Shown here piece after piece: positions 1 to 9,859 of a stretch of 46,308 nucleotides of DNA. The translations under genes were made by a program, and so were the position numbers. Source of the stretch: an uncultured Ruthenibacterium sp. (GTDB lineage Bacteria > Bacillota > Clostridia > Oscillospirales > Ruminococcaceae); NCBI GenBank assembly GCA_944386565.1, contig CALXBO010000015.1:1-46308 (forward strand). Direction: 5' to 3'. The notes below the pieces were generated by a model that saw only the letters and a program-made list of their open reading frames with translations, ran no database searches and was not told the origin of the DNA. The stretch's first letter is position 1. Every line of letters begins with the position of its first letter.

Positions 1-1170
1 GAACTCGAACTGAAATACGGGTGCAACCCGAACCAGAAGCCCGCGCGCATCTTTATGGCCGAGGGCGAACTGCCGGTGGAAGTGCTCAACGGCAAACCCG
101 GCTATATCAACTTTCTCGACGCGCTGAACTCGTGGCAGCTCGTGAAGGAGCTGCGCGAGGCCACCGGCCTGCCCGCCGCGGCGTCGTTCAAGCACGTCTC
201 GCCCGCGGGCGCGGCGCTCGGCCTGCCGCTCACGGACGCGATGAAGAAAATGTACTTCGTCGAGGGCCTTGAGCTGTCGCCCCTCGCGTGCGCCTATGCC
301 CGCGCGCGCGGCGCGGACCGCATGTCCTCGTTCGGCGACTGGATCGCCCTGTCCGACGTGTGCGACGAATCGACCGCGCGCGTCATCCAGCACGAGGTGA
401 CGGACGGCGTCATCGCCCCGGGCTACACCGACGAGGCGCTCGCCATCCTCAAATCGAAGCGCAAGGGCAACTACAACATCGTGAAGATCGACCCCGCCTA
501 CAAGCCCGCGCCCATCGAGCACAAGGACGTGTACGGCATCACGTTCGAGCAGGGCCGCAACGAGGCGAAGTTCGGCGAGGAGACGTTCGCGAACATCGTC
601 ACGAAGAACAAGGAGCTCTCTGCCGAGCAGAAGCGCGACCTCATCCTCTGCCTCATCACGCTGAAATACACGCAGTCCAACTCCGTGTGCTACGCCGAGG
701 GCGGCCAGGTCATCGGCGTGGGCGCGGGCCAGCAGAGCCGCATCCACTGCACGCGCCTCGCGGGCAACAAGGCCGACCTGTGGCACCTGCGCCAGCACCC
801 GCGCGTGCTCGGCCTGCCGTTCCGCGACGACATTTCCCGCCCGAACCGCGACAACGCCATCGACGTGTTCCTCTCCGACGAGGAGTGGGAGGACGTGGCC
901 GGCGACAATGTCTGGGCCGAGACGTTCACCGAGCAGCCGACGCCGCTCACGCGCGAGGAAAAGCGCGCGTGGCTCGCGCAGTTCGACAAGGTCTGCCTCG
1001 GTTCCGACGCGTTCTTCCCGTTCGGCGACAACATCGAGCGCGCGCGCCGCTCCGGCGTCACCGCGATCGTCGAGCCGGGCGGCTCCATCCGCGACGAGCA
1101 GGTCATCGAGACGTGCGACAAGTACGGCATCGTGATGGCATTCAACGGCCTGCGCCTGTTCCATCACTAA
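1..1170 (+). CDS. purH: AICAR transformylase (phosphoribosylaminoimidazolecarboxamide formyltransferase), 5' end cut by window
   Basis: Transfers the formyl group from 10-formyl-THF to AICAR, the penultimate step of purine synthesis, in the cytosol. The open frame enters from base 1 and ends in TAA at 1168-1170, so only a few N-terminal residues are probably missing. Seen motifs: YGCNPNQKPA near the start, the catalytic Lys-His pair in ASFKHVSPAG, YTQSNSVCYA, GAGQQSRIHCTRLAG, and the C-terminal FPFGDNIERA / EPGGSIRDEQVI blocks of the AICARFT fold. The methylglyoxal-synthase-like IMP cyclohydrolase domain of bifunctional PurH is absent and there is no room for it unless it lies upstream; stand-alone AICARFT of about 390 aa is known in Clostridia. 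IMP cyclohydrolase is then expected from another gene. First visible gene of a pur operon with purD, purL and purB. Confidence 0.93.
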   Translation, partial: ELELKYGCNPNQKPARIFMAEGELPVEVLNGKPGYINFLDALNSWQLVKELREATGLPAAASFKHVSPAGAALGLPLTDAMKKMYFVEGLELSPLACAYARARGADRMSSFGDWIALSDVCDESTARVIQHEVTDGVIAPGYTDEALAILKSKRKGNYNIVKIDPAYKPAPIEHKDVYGITFEQGRNEAKFGEETFANIVTKNKELSAEQKRDLILCLITLKYTQSNSVCYAEGGQVIGVGAGQQSRIHCTRLAGNKADLWHLRQHPRVLGLPFRDDISRPNRDNAIDVFLSDEEWEDVAGDNVWAETFTEQPTPLTREEKRAWLAQFDKVCLGSDAFFPFGDNIERARRSGVTAIVEPGGSIRDEQVIETCDKYGIVMAFNGLRLFHH

Positions 1171-1180
1171 AAAACACGCT

Positions 1181-1246
1181 CTCAAGGGGAGGCGCAAAGG
1201 CTCCCCTTTGAGGGGAGCTGTCACGGCGTGAGCCGTGGCTGAGGGG
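1181..1246. repeat. Palindromic intergenic repeat (two stacked hairpins)
   Basis: CTCAAGGGGAG (1181-1191) pairs with CTCCCCTTTGAG (1201-1212), or the latter folds alone as CTCCCC/GGGGAG (1201-1217). It is followed by the perfect hairpin CACGGC-GTGA-GCCGTG (1222-1237). There is no T-tract, so it is not a canonical terminator. It resembles the short dispersed palindromes common between genes in gut Clostridia genomes; that likeness is from memory. It could act as an mRNA stability or processing element between purH and the next gene. Confidence 0.5.
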
Positions 1247-1326
1247 TGGCGGCAGAGCGCGGCCATCCGCACCTGACTGCGAAGCCTCTCTCAAATCACA
1301 ACTCACCGTCCGAAAAGGAGAACGCC

Positions 1327-3327
1327 ATGCGCAAAACCGTGCCTTATGTCCTCTTCGCCGTGTCCCTGTGCGCGCTGTTTGCGGCGTGCGCCGCGGCCGG
1401 CGCCGACGTGTGGCTCATCGGATGCGCCGTGCGCGCGGCGGGCGTGTGGCTGTTCGGGCTGTGGTGCGCGGGCTTTTTCCCGCGTGAGCTCCGCCTTGCC
1501 GCCGCCGCTGTGTGCAGCGTCGGCGCGCTGGCGCTCGTCACGCTCGCCGCATCTGCGACGGGCGTGCACGGCCTTGTGTGGTGGCTGTTCCTTTTTGGGG
1601 TCATCCTCTGGGGCTGCAGCGCCGCAAAGCGGGGAGAGCGCATCGTGCCGCCGTGGCTCTGTGCCGTGTGCGGCGCGCTCATCCTGCTCGCGTGCTGCGT
1701 GACGGTCCTTCCGAACGCGCAGCCCGGGGCGCAGCCGGTCGTGCCGAACCACGACCTTCTGTGGAATGCGGGCAACGCCGAGGCGTTTCTGCACGGATTC
1801 CCCCCGCAGGACCTGCGCTTTTCGGGCTATACGCTCACCTATCACTGGCTGACGGAGCTTCTCGCGGCCGGGTTCTCGATGCTGTCCGGCGTGCCGTGCT
1901 ACGACATTCTGGCCTATTTCCTGCCGCCCGTGATGCTCTGCGTGCTCGCGTGCGCGCTGGCGGGCCTTGCGCGCGTGCTCTTTTCCGGCCCGCACGCCGC
2001 AAAACAGACGGCGCTCTTGTTCGCGCTGACGTTTTTCGGCGGCTGCGCCGGGCTGTGGAAAGTCTTCTCCCACGGCGAGAGCCCGTTCGGGAACAGCATC
2101 CTGACGCATCTTTACACGAACGTCAACGCCGTCGCCACAGGCGCGGCGCTGCTGGCGGCGCTCTTCGCCGCCGTGTGCGCGTATGAGAAAACGCGCTCAA
2201 AGCGCACCGCCGCGCTGGCGCTCGTCTCGCTCGCGCTGCTGTGCGCCGCCAAAGGGCCGGCGGGCGGCATCGCCGCGCTGGCGCTCGTCTGCGCCGCCGC
2301 GCTGCGATTGGTGCTGCACCGGGACAAAGCCGCAGCGGCGGACTTCGCGCTCGCGCTCGGCGGTCTCGCCGTGTTCGGCCTTGTGTATCTGTGGCTCTTT
2401 TCCGCGGGCGCGGGGTCGAGCGTGGAATTTTCCGTCCACACGACGCTCGAGCGTCTGTGGTTCAAAAACATCCTCGCGCGGCTGAAAGCCGAGAGCGGCC
2501 TTGTCTGGACGGTCTCGCTTCCTTTCTTCATGCTGCTGAACACGCTGTGCTTCGCGCCCTTTGCGTGCACGGCGGCGCTTTTTGGCGGCGTGCGCGCGCT
2601 GGCCAAACCGAAACAGCTGTCTCTTGTGCACCTCGCACTGCTCGCGGGGACGGCGGGCGGCTTCGCCGCGTTCTTCCTGTTTGAGCACGAGTCGTACAGT
2701 CAGGTGTACTTTGCATTCACGGGGCTCTTTTGTGCCAACGCGCTCGCCGCGCAGTACTCAGAGATCCTGTTTGCCCGCCGCGCGCCGAAGCCGGTGCGCG
2801 CTCTCGCGTGGCTGCTGTGCGCCGTGAGCCTTTTCTCGGGCGCGGCGCAGCTGTGGTGCGCCGCACAGCCAAAGAGCGGTGAAAACCGCCTGCTTCTCTC
2901 GGAAAACGACGAAGAAGCGGCCGATTCCCTGCGCATCGCGCTTGCAAACGGCGGCCTTTTCATCACGAACCGCATTCACACCGGCGCGGCGCTCGAGGGG
3001 CTTTCCAACGTCTATTCGGGCCTTTCGGGGTGCGCGTCGTACCTCGAGGGCTTCAAGTACGCCATCTCGAACCTCGGCGCGACGGGGGAGGAAGTCGCCG
3101 CGCGCGTCGAGGCCGTGCGCGCCGTGTTTGCGGCCGAGACGGCCGAACAGGCGCGCGACGCGCTGCCCGAGGGCGTCAAAGCCGTCGTCGTGAGCCTTCC
3201 GGCGGCGGAACAACAATGGGATATTCTGGAGGACGCGCCGCACGGCGCGGTCTACCGGGGCGAGGAGGCCGGGGGCTTCTTCGTCGCATATGAAAATGAG
3301 GACGTCATCATCTATCTTGCGCGGTGA
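1327..3327 (+). CDS. Large polytopic membrane protein, possible GT-C-type glycosyltransferase
   Basis: A 666-aa protein made almost entirely of hydrophobic helices (roughly a dozen membrane segments between residues 5 and 500) plus a soluble C-terminal part of about 150 residues. I start it at ATG 1327 because AAAAGGAG lies at 1313-1320; an upstream in-frame ATG at 1246 has no ribosome site and falls by the repeat. After the first five or so helices comes PNHDLLWNAGNAEAFLHG...SGYTLTYHWL, an acidic/His-rich loop of the sort GT-C sugar transferases carry outside the membrane, and near the end NVYSGLSGCASYLEG. I do not recognise the exact family, so sugar transfer is inference. It lies between purH and purD, which is an odd place for a membrane protein; it may simply be co-transcribed. 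Alternative: a transporter-like protein. Confidence 0.75.
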   Translation: MRKTVPYVLFAVSLCALFAACAAAGADVWLIGCAVRAAGVWLFGLWCAGFFPRELRLAAAAVCSVGALALVTLAASATGVHGLVWWLFLFGVILWGCSAAKRGERIVPPWLCAVCGALILLACCVTVLPNAQPGAQPVVPNHDLLWNAGNAEAFLHGFPPQDLRFSGYTLTYHWLTELLAAGFSMLSGVPCYDILAYFLPPVMLCVLACALAGLARVLFSGPHAAKQTALLFALTFFGGCAGLWKVFSHGESPFGNSILTHLYTNVNAVATGAALLAALFAAVCAYEKTRSKRTAALALVSLALLCAAKGPAGGIAALALVCAAALRLVLHRDKAAAADFALALGGLAVFGLVYLWLFSAGAGSSVEFSVHTTLERLWFKNILARLKAESGLVWTVSLPFFMLLNTLCFAPFACTAALFGGVRALAKPKQLSLVHLALLAGTAGGFAAFFLFEHESYSQVYFAFTGLFCANALAAQYSEILFARRAPKPVRALAWLLCAVSLFSGAAQLWCAAQPKSGENRLLLSENDEEAADSLRIALANGGLFITNRIHTGAALEGLSNVYSGLSGCASYLEGFKYAISNLGATGEEVAARVEAVRAVFAAETAEQARDALPEGVKAVVVSLPAAEQQWDILEDAPHGAVYRGEEAGGFFVAYENEDVIIYLAR

Positions 3328-3349
3328 CGCGCGAAACGGAGGAGTAACC

Positions 3350-4624
<1,275 letters not shown>

Positions 4625-4636
4625 GGAGGAGCACAA

Positions 4637-7600
4637 ATGGTCTACCGCATCTATGTGGAAAAGCGCCCGGAGCACGCCGTTGAGGCGAAGGGCATCCTGC
4701 ACGAGATCCGTGAACTGCTCGGCATCAAGAGCATCACCGGCCTGCGTCTTCTGAACCGCTATGACGTCGAGGGCATCAGCAAGGAGCTGTTCGAGCAGTG
4801 CGTGCCCGTCGTGTTCAGCGAGCCGCAGCTCGACGACGTGTACACCGCCATCCCGGACGGCGCCGCGGAGGTGTTCGCCATCGAATACCTGCCCGGCCAG
4901 TTCGACCAGCGCGCCGCGTCCGCCGCGGAGTGCGTCGGCCTTGTGAGCGCGGGCGAGCCGCCCCGCGTCGCCACCGCGCGCGTGTTCCTTCTGTACGGCA
5001 CGCCGACGGCGGACGAAGTCGCGCAGGTGCAGCACTACCTTGTGAACCCGGTCGAAGCGCGCCTTGCGTCGCTCGACGAGAAAGAAACGCTCGAGATGCA
5101 GTACGCCCAGCCCGCCGATGTTGCGGTGCTCGAAGGCTTTCTGGAGCTCGACGAGCAGGGCCTGTCGGACTTCATCCGCGAGTACGGCCTTGCGATGGAC
5201 GAGGGCGACATCGCGTTCTGCCAGGAGTATTTCAAATCCGAGCACCGCGCGCCGACGCTCACCGAGATCCGCATGATCGACACCTACTGGTCCGACCACT
5301 GCCGCCACACGACGTTCGGCACGATCCTCGACGAGGTCGAGATCGAGGACGACGCCGTGCGCGCCGCGTTCGACCGCTACCTCGCCATGCGCAAGGAGGT
5401 CTACGCCGGGCGCAAGGAGAAACCCATGTGCCTGATGGACCTCGGCACGATGGGCGGCAAGTACCTGAAGAAAAAGGGCGTGCTCAAAAACCTCGACGAA
5501 TCCGACGAGATCAACGCGTGCAGCGTGAAGATCGATGTCGACGTGAACGGCGAGAAGCAGCCGTGGCTGCTGCTGTTCAAGAACGAGACGCACAACCACC
5601 CGACGGAGATCGAGCCGTTCGGCGGCGCGGCCACGTGCATCGGCGGCGCCATCCGCGACCCGCTCGCGAACCGCGGCTACGTGTACCAGGCGATGCGCGT
5701 CACCGGCGCGGGCGACCCGCTCGTGCCCGTCAAGGACACCATCCCCGGCAAGCTGCCGCAGCGCAAACTCGTGCAGACGGCGGCCGCGGGCTATTCCAGC
5801 TACGGCAACCAGATCGGCCTCGCCACCGGCATGGTGGATGAGCTGTACCACGAGGGCTACGTCGCCAAGCGCATGGAGATCGGCGCGGTCGTGGGCGCGG
5901 CCCCCGAGGAGAACGTGCGCCGCGAAGCGCCCGATCCCGGCGACGTCGTCATCCTGCTCGGCGGCCGCACGGGCCGCGACGGCTGCGGCGGCGCGACCGG
6001 TTCCTCCAAAGCGCACAAGCGCGAGAGCCTTGAGACGTGCGGCGCGGAAGTCCAGAAGGGCAACGCGCCCGTCGAGCGCAAATTGCAGCGCCTGTTCCGC
6101 ACGAAAGAAGCCGTGCGCATGATCAAGCGCTGCAACGACTTCGGCGCGGGCGGCGTGTCTGTCGCCATCGGCGAGCTGGCCGACGGCCTTTCCATCGACC
6201 TCGACAAGGTGCCCAAAAAATACGACGGCCTCGACGGCACGGAACTCGCCATCTCCGAGAGCCAGGAGCGCATGGCGGTCGTCGTCGAAGCGAAGGACGC
6301 GGACGCGTTCATCGCCGCCGCGAACCGTGAGAACCTCGAGGCCACCGTCGTGGCCGAGGTCACCGAGTCTCCGCGCCTCGTGATGCGCTGGCGCGGCCAG
6401 GTCATCTGCGACATCGCGCGCGAGTTCCTCAACTCGAACGGCGCGGAAAAACACATGGACGTCGAAGTCCCGGCGCGCGAGGCGCATCAGCGCACCGCGC
6501 CCGAGGGCAAGTGGGAAGATGTGCTGACGGCGCACATGAGCCAGCTCAACACCTCCTCCCGCAAGGGCCTGTCCGAGCGGTTCGACTCCACCATCGGCGC
6601 GGGCACGGTGCTGATGCCGTTCGGCGGCAAACAGCAGCTCACGCCCATCCAGACGATGGTCGCGAAACTCCCCGTGCTCGGCGGCGAGACGACCACCTGC
6701 TCCGGCATGGCGTGGGGCTACAACCCCTTCATCGCGTGCGAGAGCCCGTACCACTCGGCGTACCTCGCGGTCGTCGAGAGCGTGACGAAGCTCGTCAGTG
6801 CGGGCTTCTCCGTGAAAAACGCCTACCTCACGTTCCAGGAATATTTCGAGCGCCTCGGCCGTGACCCGAAGCGCTGGGGCAAGCCGTTCGCGGCGCTGCT
6901 CGGCGCGCTCGACGCGCAGCGCGACCTCGGCGTCGCGGCCATCGGCGGCAAGGACTCCATGTCCGGCTCGTTCGAGGACCTCGACGTGCCGCCCACGCTC
7001 GTGAGCTTCGCCATCGCGGCGGGCGACGTGGACAACGTCGTCAGCCCCGAGTTCAAGCTGCCCGGCTCGAAGGTCGTTCTGCTTGAGCCGGAGTACGACG
7101 GCCTGCTCCCGAAAGCGGAGAGCCTGCTCGCCGTGTATGAGACGGTCGAAAAGCTCATCCGCGAGAAAAAGGTGCTCAGCGCCGCGGCCGTCTCGTTCGG
7201 CGGTCTCGCGGAACTGCTCACGAAGCAGTGCCTCGGCAACCGCGTCGGCTTCAAGGCCGCGGACGATGTCACGCGCGACGAGCTGTTCGCCTACAAGTAC
7301 GGCAGCTTTGTGCTCGAGCTCGACGGCGACGTTGAAATCGGCCGCGTGATCGGCGAGACGACGGGCCGCTACGAGTTCGCCGTCGGCGGCGAAGCCGCGT
7401 CGCTCGACGCGGTGCAGAAAGCGCACGAGGACAAGATGGAACCCGTGCTGCCGTACCACACGAATTCCGAGCCGCTCGAGACGGTGCAGCCCGTGACGCA
7501 CATCGCCGCGTCCCGCGTCGCGCCGAAGATCGGCGTCGCGAAGCCGCGCGTCTTCATCCCGGTGTTCCCGGGCACGAACTGCGAGTACGACTCCGCCCGC

Positions 7601-8341
7601 GCGATGGAGCGCGCCGGGGCCGAGGCCGACATCTTCATCGTCAACAACCTCACGCCCGACCACGTGGCTGAGAGCGTGCGCGAGGCCGCAAAGCGCATCG
7701 CCGACAGCCAGATGATCTTCCTGCCGGGCGGATTCTCCGGCGGCGACGAGCCGGAGGGCAGCGCGAAATTCATCGCGGCGTTCTTCCGCAACCCGGCGCT
7801 CACCGACGCGGTGCACGACCTGCTCAAACACCGCGACGGCCTGATGCTCGGCATCTGCAACGGCTTCCAGGCGCTCATCAAGCTGGGCCTTGTGCCGTTC
7901 GGCGAGATCGTCAAGACGGATGCAAACTGCCCGACGCTGACGTTCAACACCATCGGCCGCCACCAGTCGATGCTCGTGCGCACGCGCGTTGCGTCGAACC
8001 TGTCGCCGTGGCTCGCGAAGACGAAGCCCGGCGAAGTGTACACCATCCCCGTCAGCCACGGCGAGGGCCGCTTCACCGCCAGCGCCGACGTGCTCGAGAC
8101 GCTGCGCAAGAACGGCCAGATCGCCACGCAGTACGTCGATCTCGACGGCAAGCCGACGATGGACATCCGCTTCAACCCGAACGGCAGCGTGTGGGCCATC
8201 GAGGGCATCACCAGCCCCGACGGCCGCGTCTTCGGCAAGATGGGCCACTCCGAGCGCTCGGGCGCGGGGCTCTACAAGAACGTCGAGGGCAACAAGATCC
8301 AGCCGCTGTTCGAGGGCGGCGTCGACTACTTCCGCGTGTAA
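4637..8341 (+). CDS. purL: Phosphoribosylformylglycinamidine synthase, single-chain PurL with glutaminase domain
   Basis: Converts FGAR and glutamine to FGAM with ATP, fourth step of purine synthesis. At 1,234 aa it is the large single-chain form, in which the PurS-like N domain, the AIRS-like synthetase halves and a PurQ-type class-I glutaminase are fused. Seen: DTYWSDHCRHTTF in the linker/synthetase entry, NETHNHPTEIEPFGGAAT, second synthetase half with GGKDSMSGSF, and the glutaminase with FPGTNCEYD, nucleophile Cys1074 in LGICNGFQ and His1141 in SHGEGRF. Start at 4637 has AAGGAGGAG upstream. No purS or purQ is needed or seen nearby. Followed 15 nt later by purB. Confidence 0.97.
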   Translation: MVYRIYVEKRPEHAVEAKGILHEIRELLGIKSITGLRLLNRYDVEGISKELFEQCVPVVFSEPQLDDVYTAIPDGAAEVFAIEYLPGQFDQRAASAAECVGLVSAGEPPRVATARVFLLYGTPTADEVAQVQHYLVNPVEARLASLDEKETLEMQYAQPADVAVLEGFLELDEQGLSDFIREYGLAMDEGDIAFCQEYFKSEHRAPTLTEIRMIDTYWSDHCRHTTFGTILDEVEIEDDAVRAAFDRYLAMRKEVYAGRKEKPMCLMDLGTMGGKYLKKKGVLKNLDESDEINACSVKIDVDVNGEKQPWLLLFKNETHNHPTEIEPFGGAATCIGGAIRDPLANRGYVYQAMRVTGAGDPLVPVKDTIPGKLPQRKLVQTAAAGYSSYGNQIGLATGMVDELYHEGYVAKRMEIGAVVGAAPEENVRREAPDPGDVVILLGGRTGRDGCGGATGSSKAHKRESLETCGAEVQKGNAPVERKLQRLFRTKEAVRMIKRCNDFGAGGVSVAIGELADGLSIDLDKVPKKYDGLDGTELAISESQERMAVVVEAKDADAFIAAANRENLEATVVAEVTESPRLVMRWRGQVICDIAREFLNSNGAEKHMDVEVPAREAHQRTAPEGKWEDVLTAHMSQLNTSSRKGLSERFDSTIGAGTVLMPFGGKQQLTPIQTMVAKLPVLGGETTTCSGMAWGYNPFIACESPYHSAYLAVVESVTKLVSAGFSVKNAYLTFQEYFERLGRDPKRWGKPFAALLGALDAQRDLGVAAIGGKDSMSGSFEDLDVPPTLVSFAIAAGDVDNVVSPEFKLPGSKVVLLEPEYDGLLPKAESLLAVYETVEKLIREKKVLSAAAVSFGGLAELLTKQCLGNRVGFKAADDVTRDELFAYKYGSFVLELDGDVEIGRVIGETTGRYEFAVGGEAASLDAVQKAHEDKMEPVLPYHTNSEPLETVQPVTHIAASRVAPKIGVAKPRVFIPVFPGTNCEYDSARAMERAGAEADIFIVNNLTPDHVAESVREAAKRIADSQMIFLPGGFSGGDEPEGSAKFIAAFFRNPALTDAVHDLLKHRDGLMLGICNGFQALIKLGLVPFGEIVKTDANCPTLTFNTIGRHQSMLVRTRVASNLSPWLAKTKPGEVYTIPVSHGEGRFTASADVLETLRKNGQIATQYVDLDGKPTMDIRFNPNGSVWAIEGITSPDGRVFGKMGHSERSGAGLYKNVEGNKIQPLFEGGVDYFRV

Positions 8342-8356
8342 AAAAGGAGAATCACC

Positions 8357-9790
8357 ATGCAGCACGACCGATACATTTCCCCCTTCGAGACGCGCTATGC
8401 CTCGAAGGAGATGCAGTACATCTTTTCCGAGGACAACAAGTTCCGCACGTGGCGCCGCCTGTGGATCGCTCTGGCCAAGGCCGAAAAAGAGCAGGGTCTT
8501 CCCATCACCGATGAGCAGATCGCCGAGCTCGAAGCCCACAGGGACGACATCAACTACGACGTGGCCGTCGCCCGCGAGAAGGAGTGCCGCCACGACGTGA
8601 TGAGCCACGTCTACGCCTACGGCGTGCAGTGCCCGAACGCGAAGGGCTTCATCCACCTCGGCGCGACGAGCTGCTACGTCGGCGACAACACCGACGTCAT
8701 CATCATGCGCGAAGCGCTCGACGTTGTGGAGCGCAAGCTCGTGAACGTCATCGCGCTGCTCGCGAAGTTCGCAGACCACTACAAGGACATGCCCGCGCTC
8801 GCGTACACGCACCTGCAGCCCGCGCAGCTCACCACCGTGGGCAAGCGCGCCACGCTGTGGCTCAACGAGCTGTGCATGGACCTCGACGAGATCCGCCACC
8901 GCCGCGACTCCCTCGCGCTGCTCGGCTCGAAGGGCACGACGGGCACGCAGGCGAGCTTCGTGGAGCTGTTCGAGGGCGATTCCGCGAAGATCAAGGCCGT
9001 GGAGGCGTCCATTGCCCGCGAGATGGGCTTCGACAAGGTCGTGCCCGTCTCCGGCCAGACGTATTCCCGCAAGGTGGACTACAACGTGCTGTCGTCGCTG
9101 GCGGGTCTGGCGCAGAGCGCGATGAAGTTCGGCAACGACATGCGCCTGCTCGCGAACTTCAAGGAGATGGAGGAGCCGTTCGAAAAGCAGCAGATCGGCT
9201 CGTCCGCGATGCCCTACAAGCGCAACCCGATGCGCTGCGAGCGCATCTGCGCGCTCGCGCGCTACGTGATGGTGGACGTGCTGAACCCGGCCTTCACGGC
9301 GGGCACGCAGTGGTTCGAGCGCACGCTCGACGACTCCGCCAACAAGCGCATCGCCGTCGCCGAGGCGTTCCTCGCGGCGGACGCCATCCTGAACATCCTG
9401 TTGAACGTGTGCGACGGTCTCGTCGTGTACCCGAAGGTCGTCCGCGCGCGCATCATGGCCGAGCTGCCGTTCATGGCCAGCGAGAACATCATGATGAGCG
9501 CCGTCAAGAAGGGCGGCGACCGTCAGGTGCTGCACGAGAAGCTGCGCGTCCACGCGATGGCCGCGGCGAAGGTCGTGAAGGAAGAGGGCGGCAAGAACGA
9601 CCTCATCGAGCGCGTGTGCGCCGACCCCGACTTCGGCCTTGACTACGACGAGGTCGAAGCCATCCTCCGCCCGGAGGACTTCACCGGACGCAGCGCCGAG
9701 CAGGTGACGGAGTTCCTCGCGGACGTCGTCGCCCCCATCCTCGAGTCCCACAAGGACGTGCTGGGTGAGACCGCCGAGCTGTCCGTCTGA
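8357..9790 (+). CDS. purB: Adenylosuccinate lyase
   Basis: Cleaves SAICAR to AICAR and adenylosuccinate to AMP, each releasing fumarate; a cytosolic tetramer of the fumarase/aspartase superfamily. The 477-aa product has the superfamily signature GSSAMPYKRNP at about residues 281-291, a THLQPAQ block with the catalytic His, and GTTGTQASF. The start at 8357 has AAAAAGGAG upstream. Last gene of the pur operon, directly followed by a strong terminator. Its product AICAR is the substrate of the purH enzyme at the front of the group. Confidence 0.96.
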   Translation: MQHDRYISPFETRYASKEMQYIFSEDNKFRTWRRLWIALAKAEKEQGLPITDEQIAELEAHRDDINYDVAVAREKECRHDVMSHVYAYGVQCPNAKGFIHLGATSCYVGDNTDVIIMREALDVVERKLVNVIALLAKFADHYKDMPALAYTHLQPAQLTTVGKRATLWLNELCMDLDEIRHRRDSLALLGSKGTTGTQASFVELFEGDSAKIKAVEASIAREMGFDKVVPVSGQTYSRKVDYNVLSSLAGLAQSAMKFGNDMRLLANFKEMEEPFEKQQIGSSAMPYKRNPMRCERICALARYVMVDVLNPAFTAGTQWFERTLDDSANKRIAVAEAFLAADAILNILLNVCDGLVVYPKVVRARIMAELPFMASENIMMSAVKKGGDRQVLHEKLRVHAMAAAKVVKEEGGKNDLIERVCADPDFGLDYDEVEAILRPEDFTGRSAEQVTEFLADVVAPILESHKDVLGETAELSV

Positions 9791-9804
9791 TTCCGGAACA
9801 AAAC

Positions 9805-9843
9805 AAAATCCCGGTGCATCCGATTCGGATGCACCGGGATTTT
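9805..9843. terminator. Bidirectional intrinsic terminator between purB and the convergent oxidoreductase gene
   Basis: Perfect 18-bp inverted repeat, AAAATCCCGGTGCATCCG against CGGATGCACCGGGATTTT, with a 3-nt loop. A-tract on one side and T-tract on the other allow termination in both directions, which fits the convergent genes ending at 9790 (+) and 9860 (-). Confidence 0.93.
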
Positions 9844-9859
9844 TCATATGCCGGGAAGA

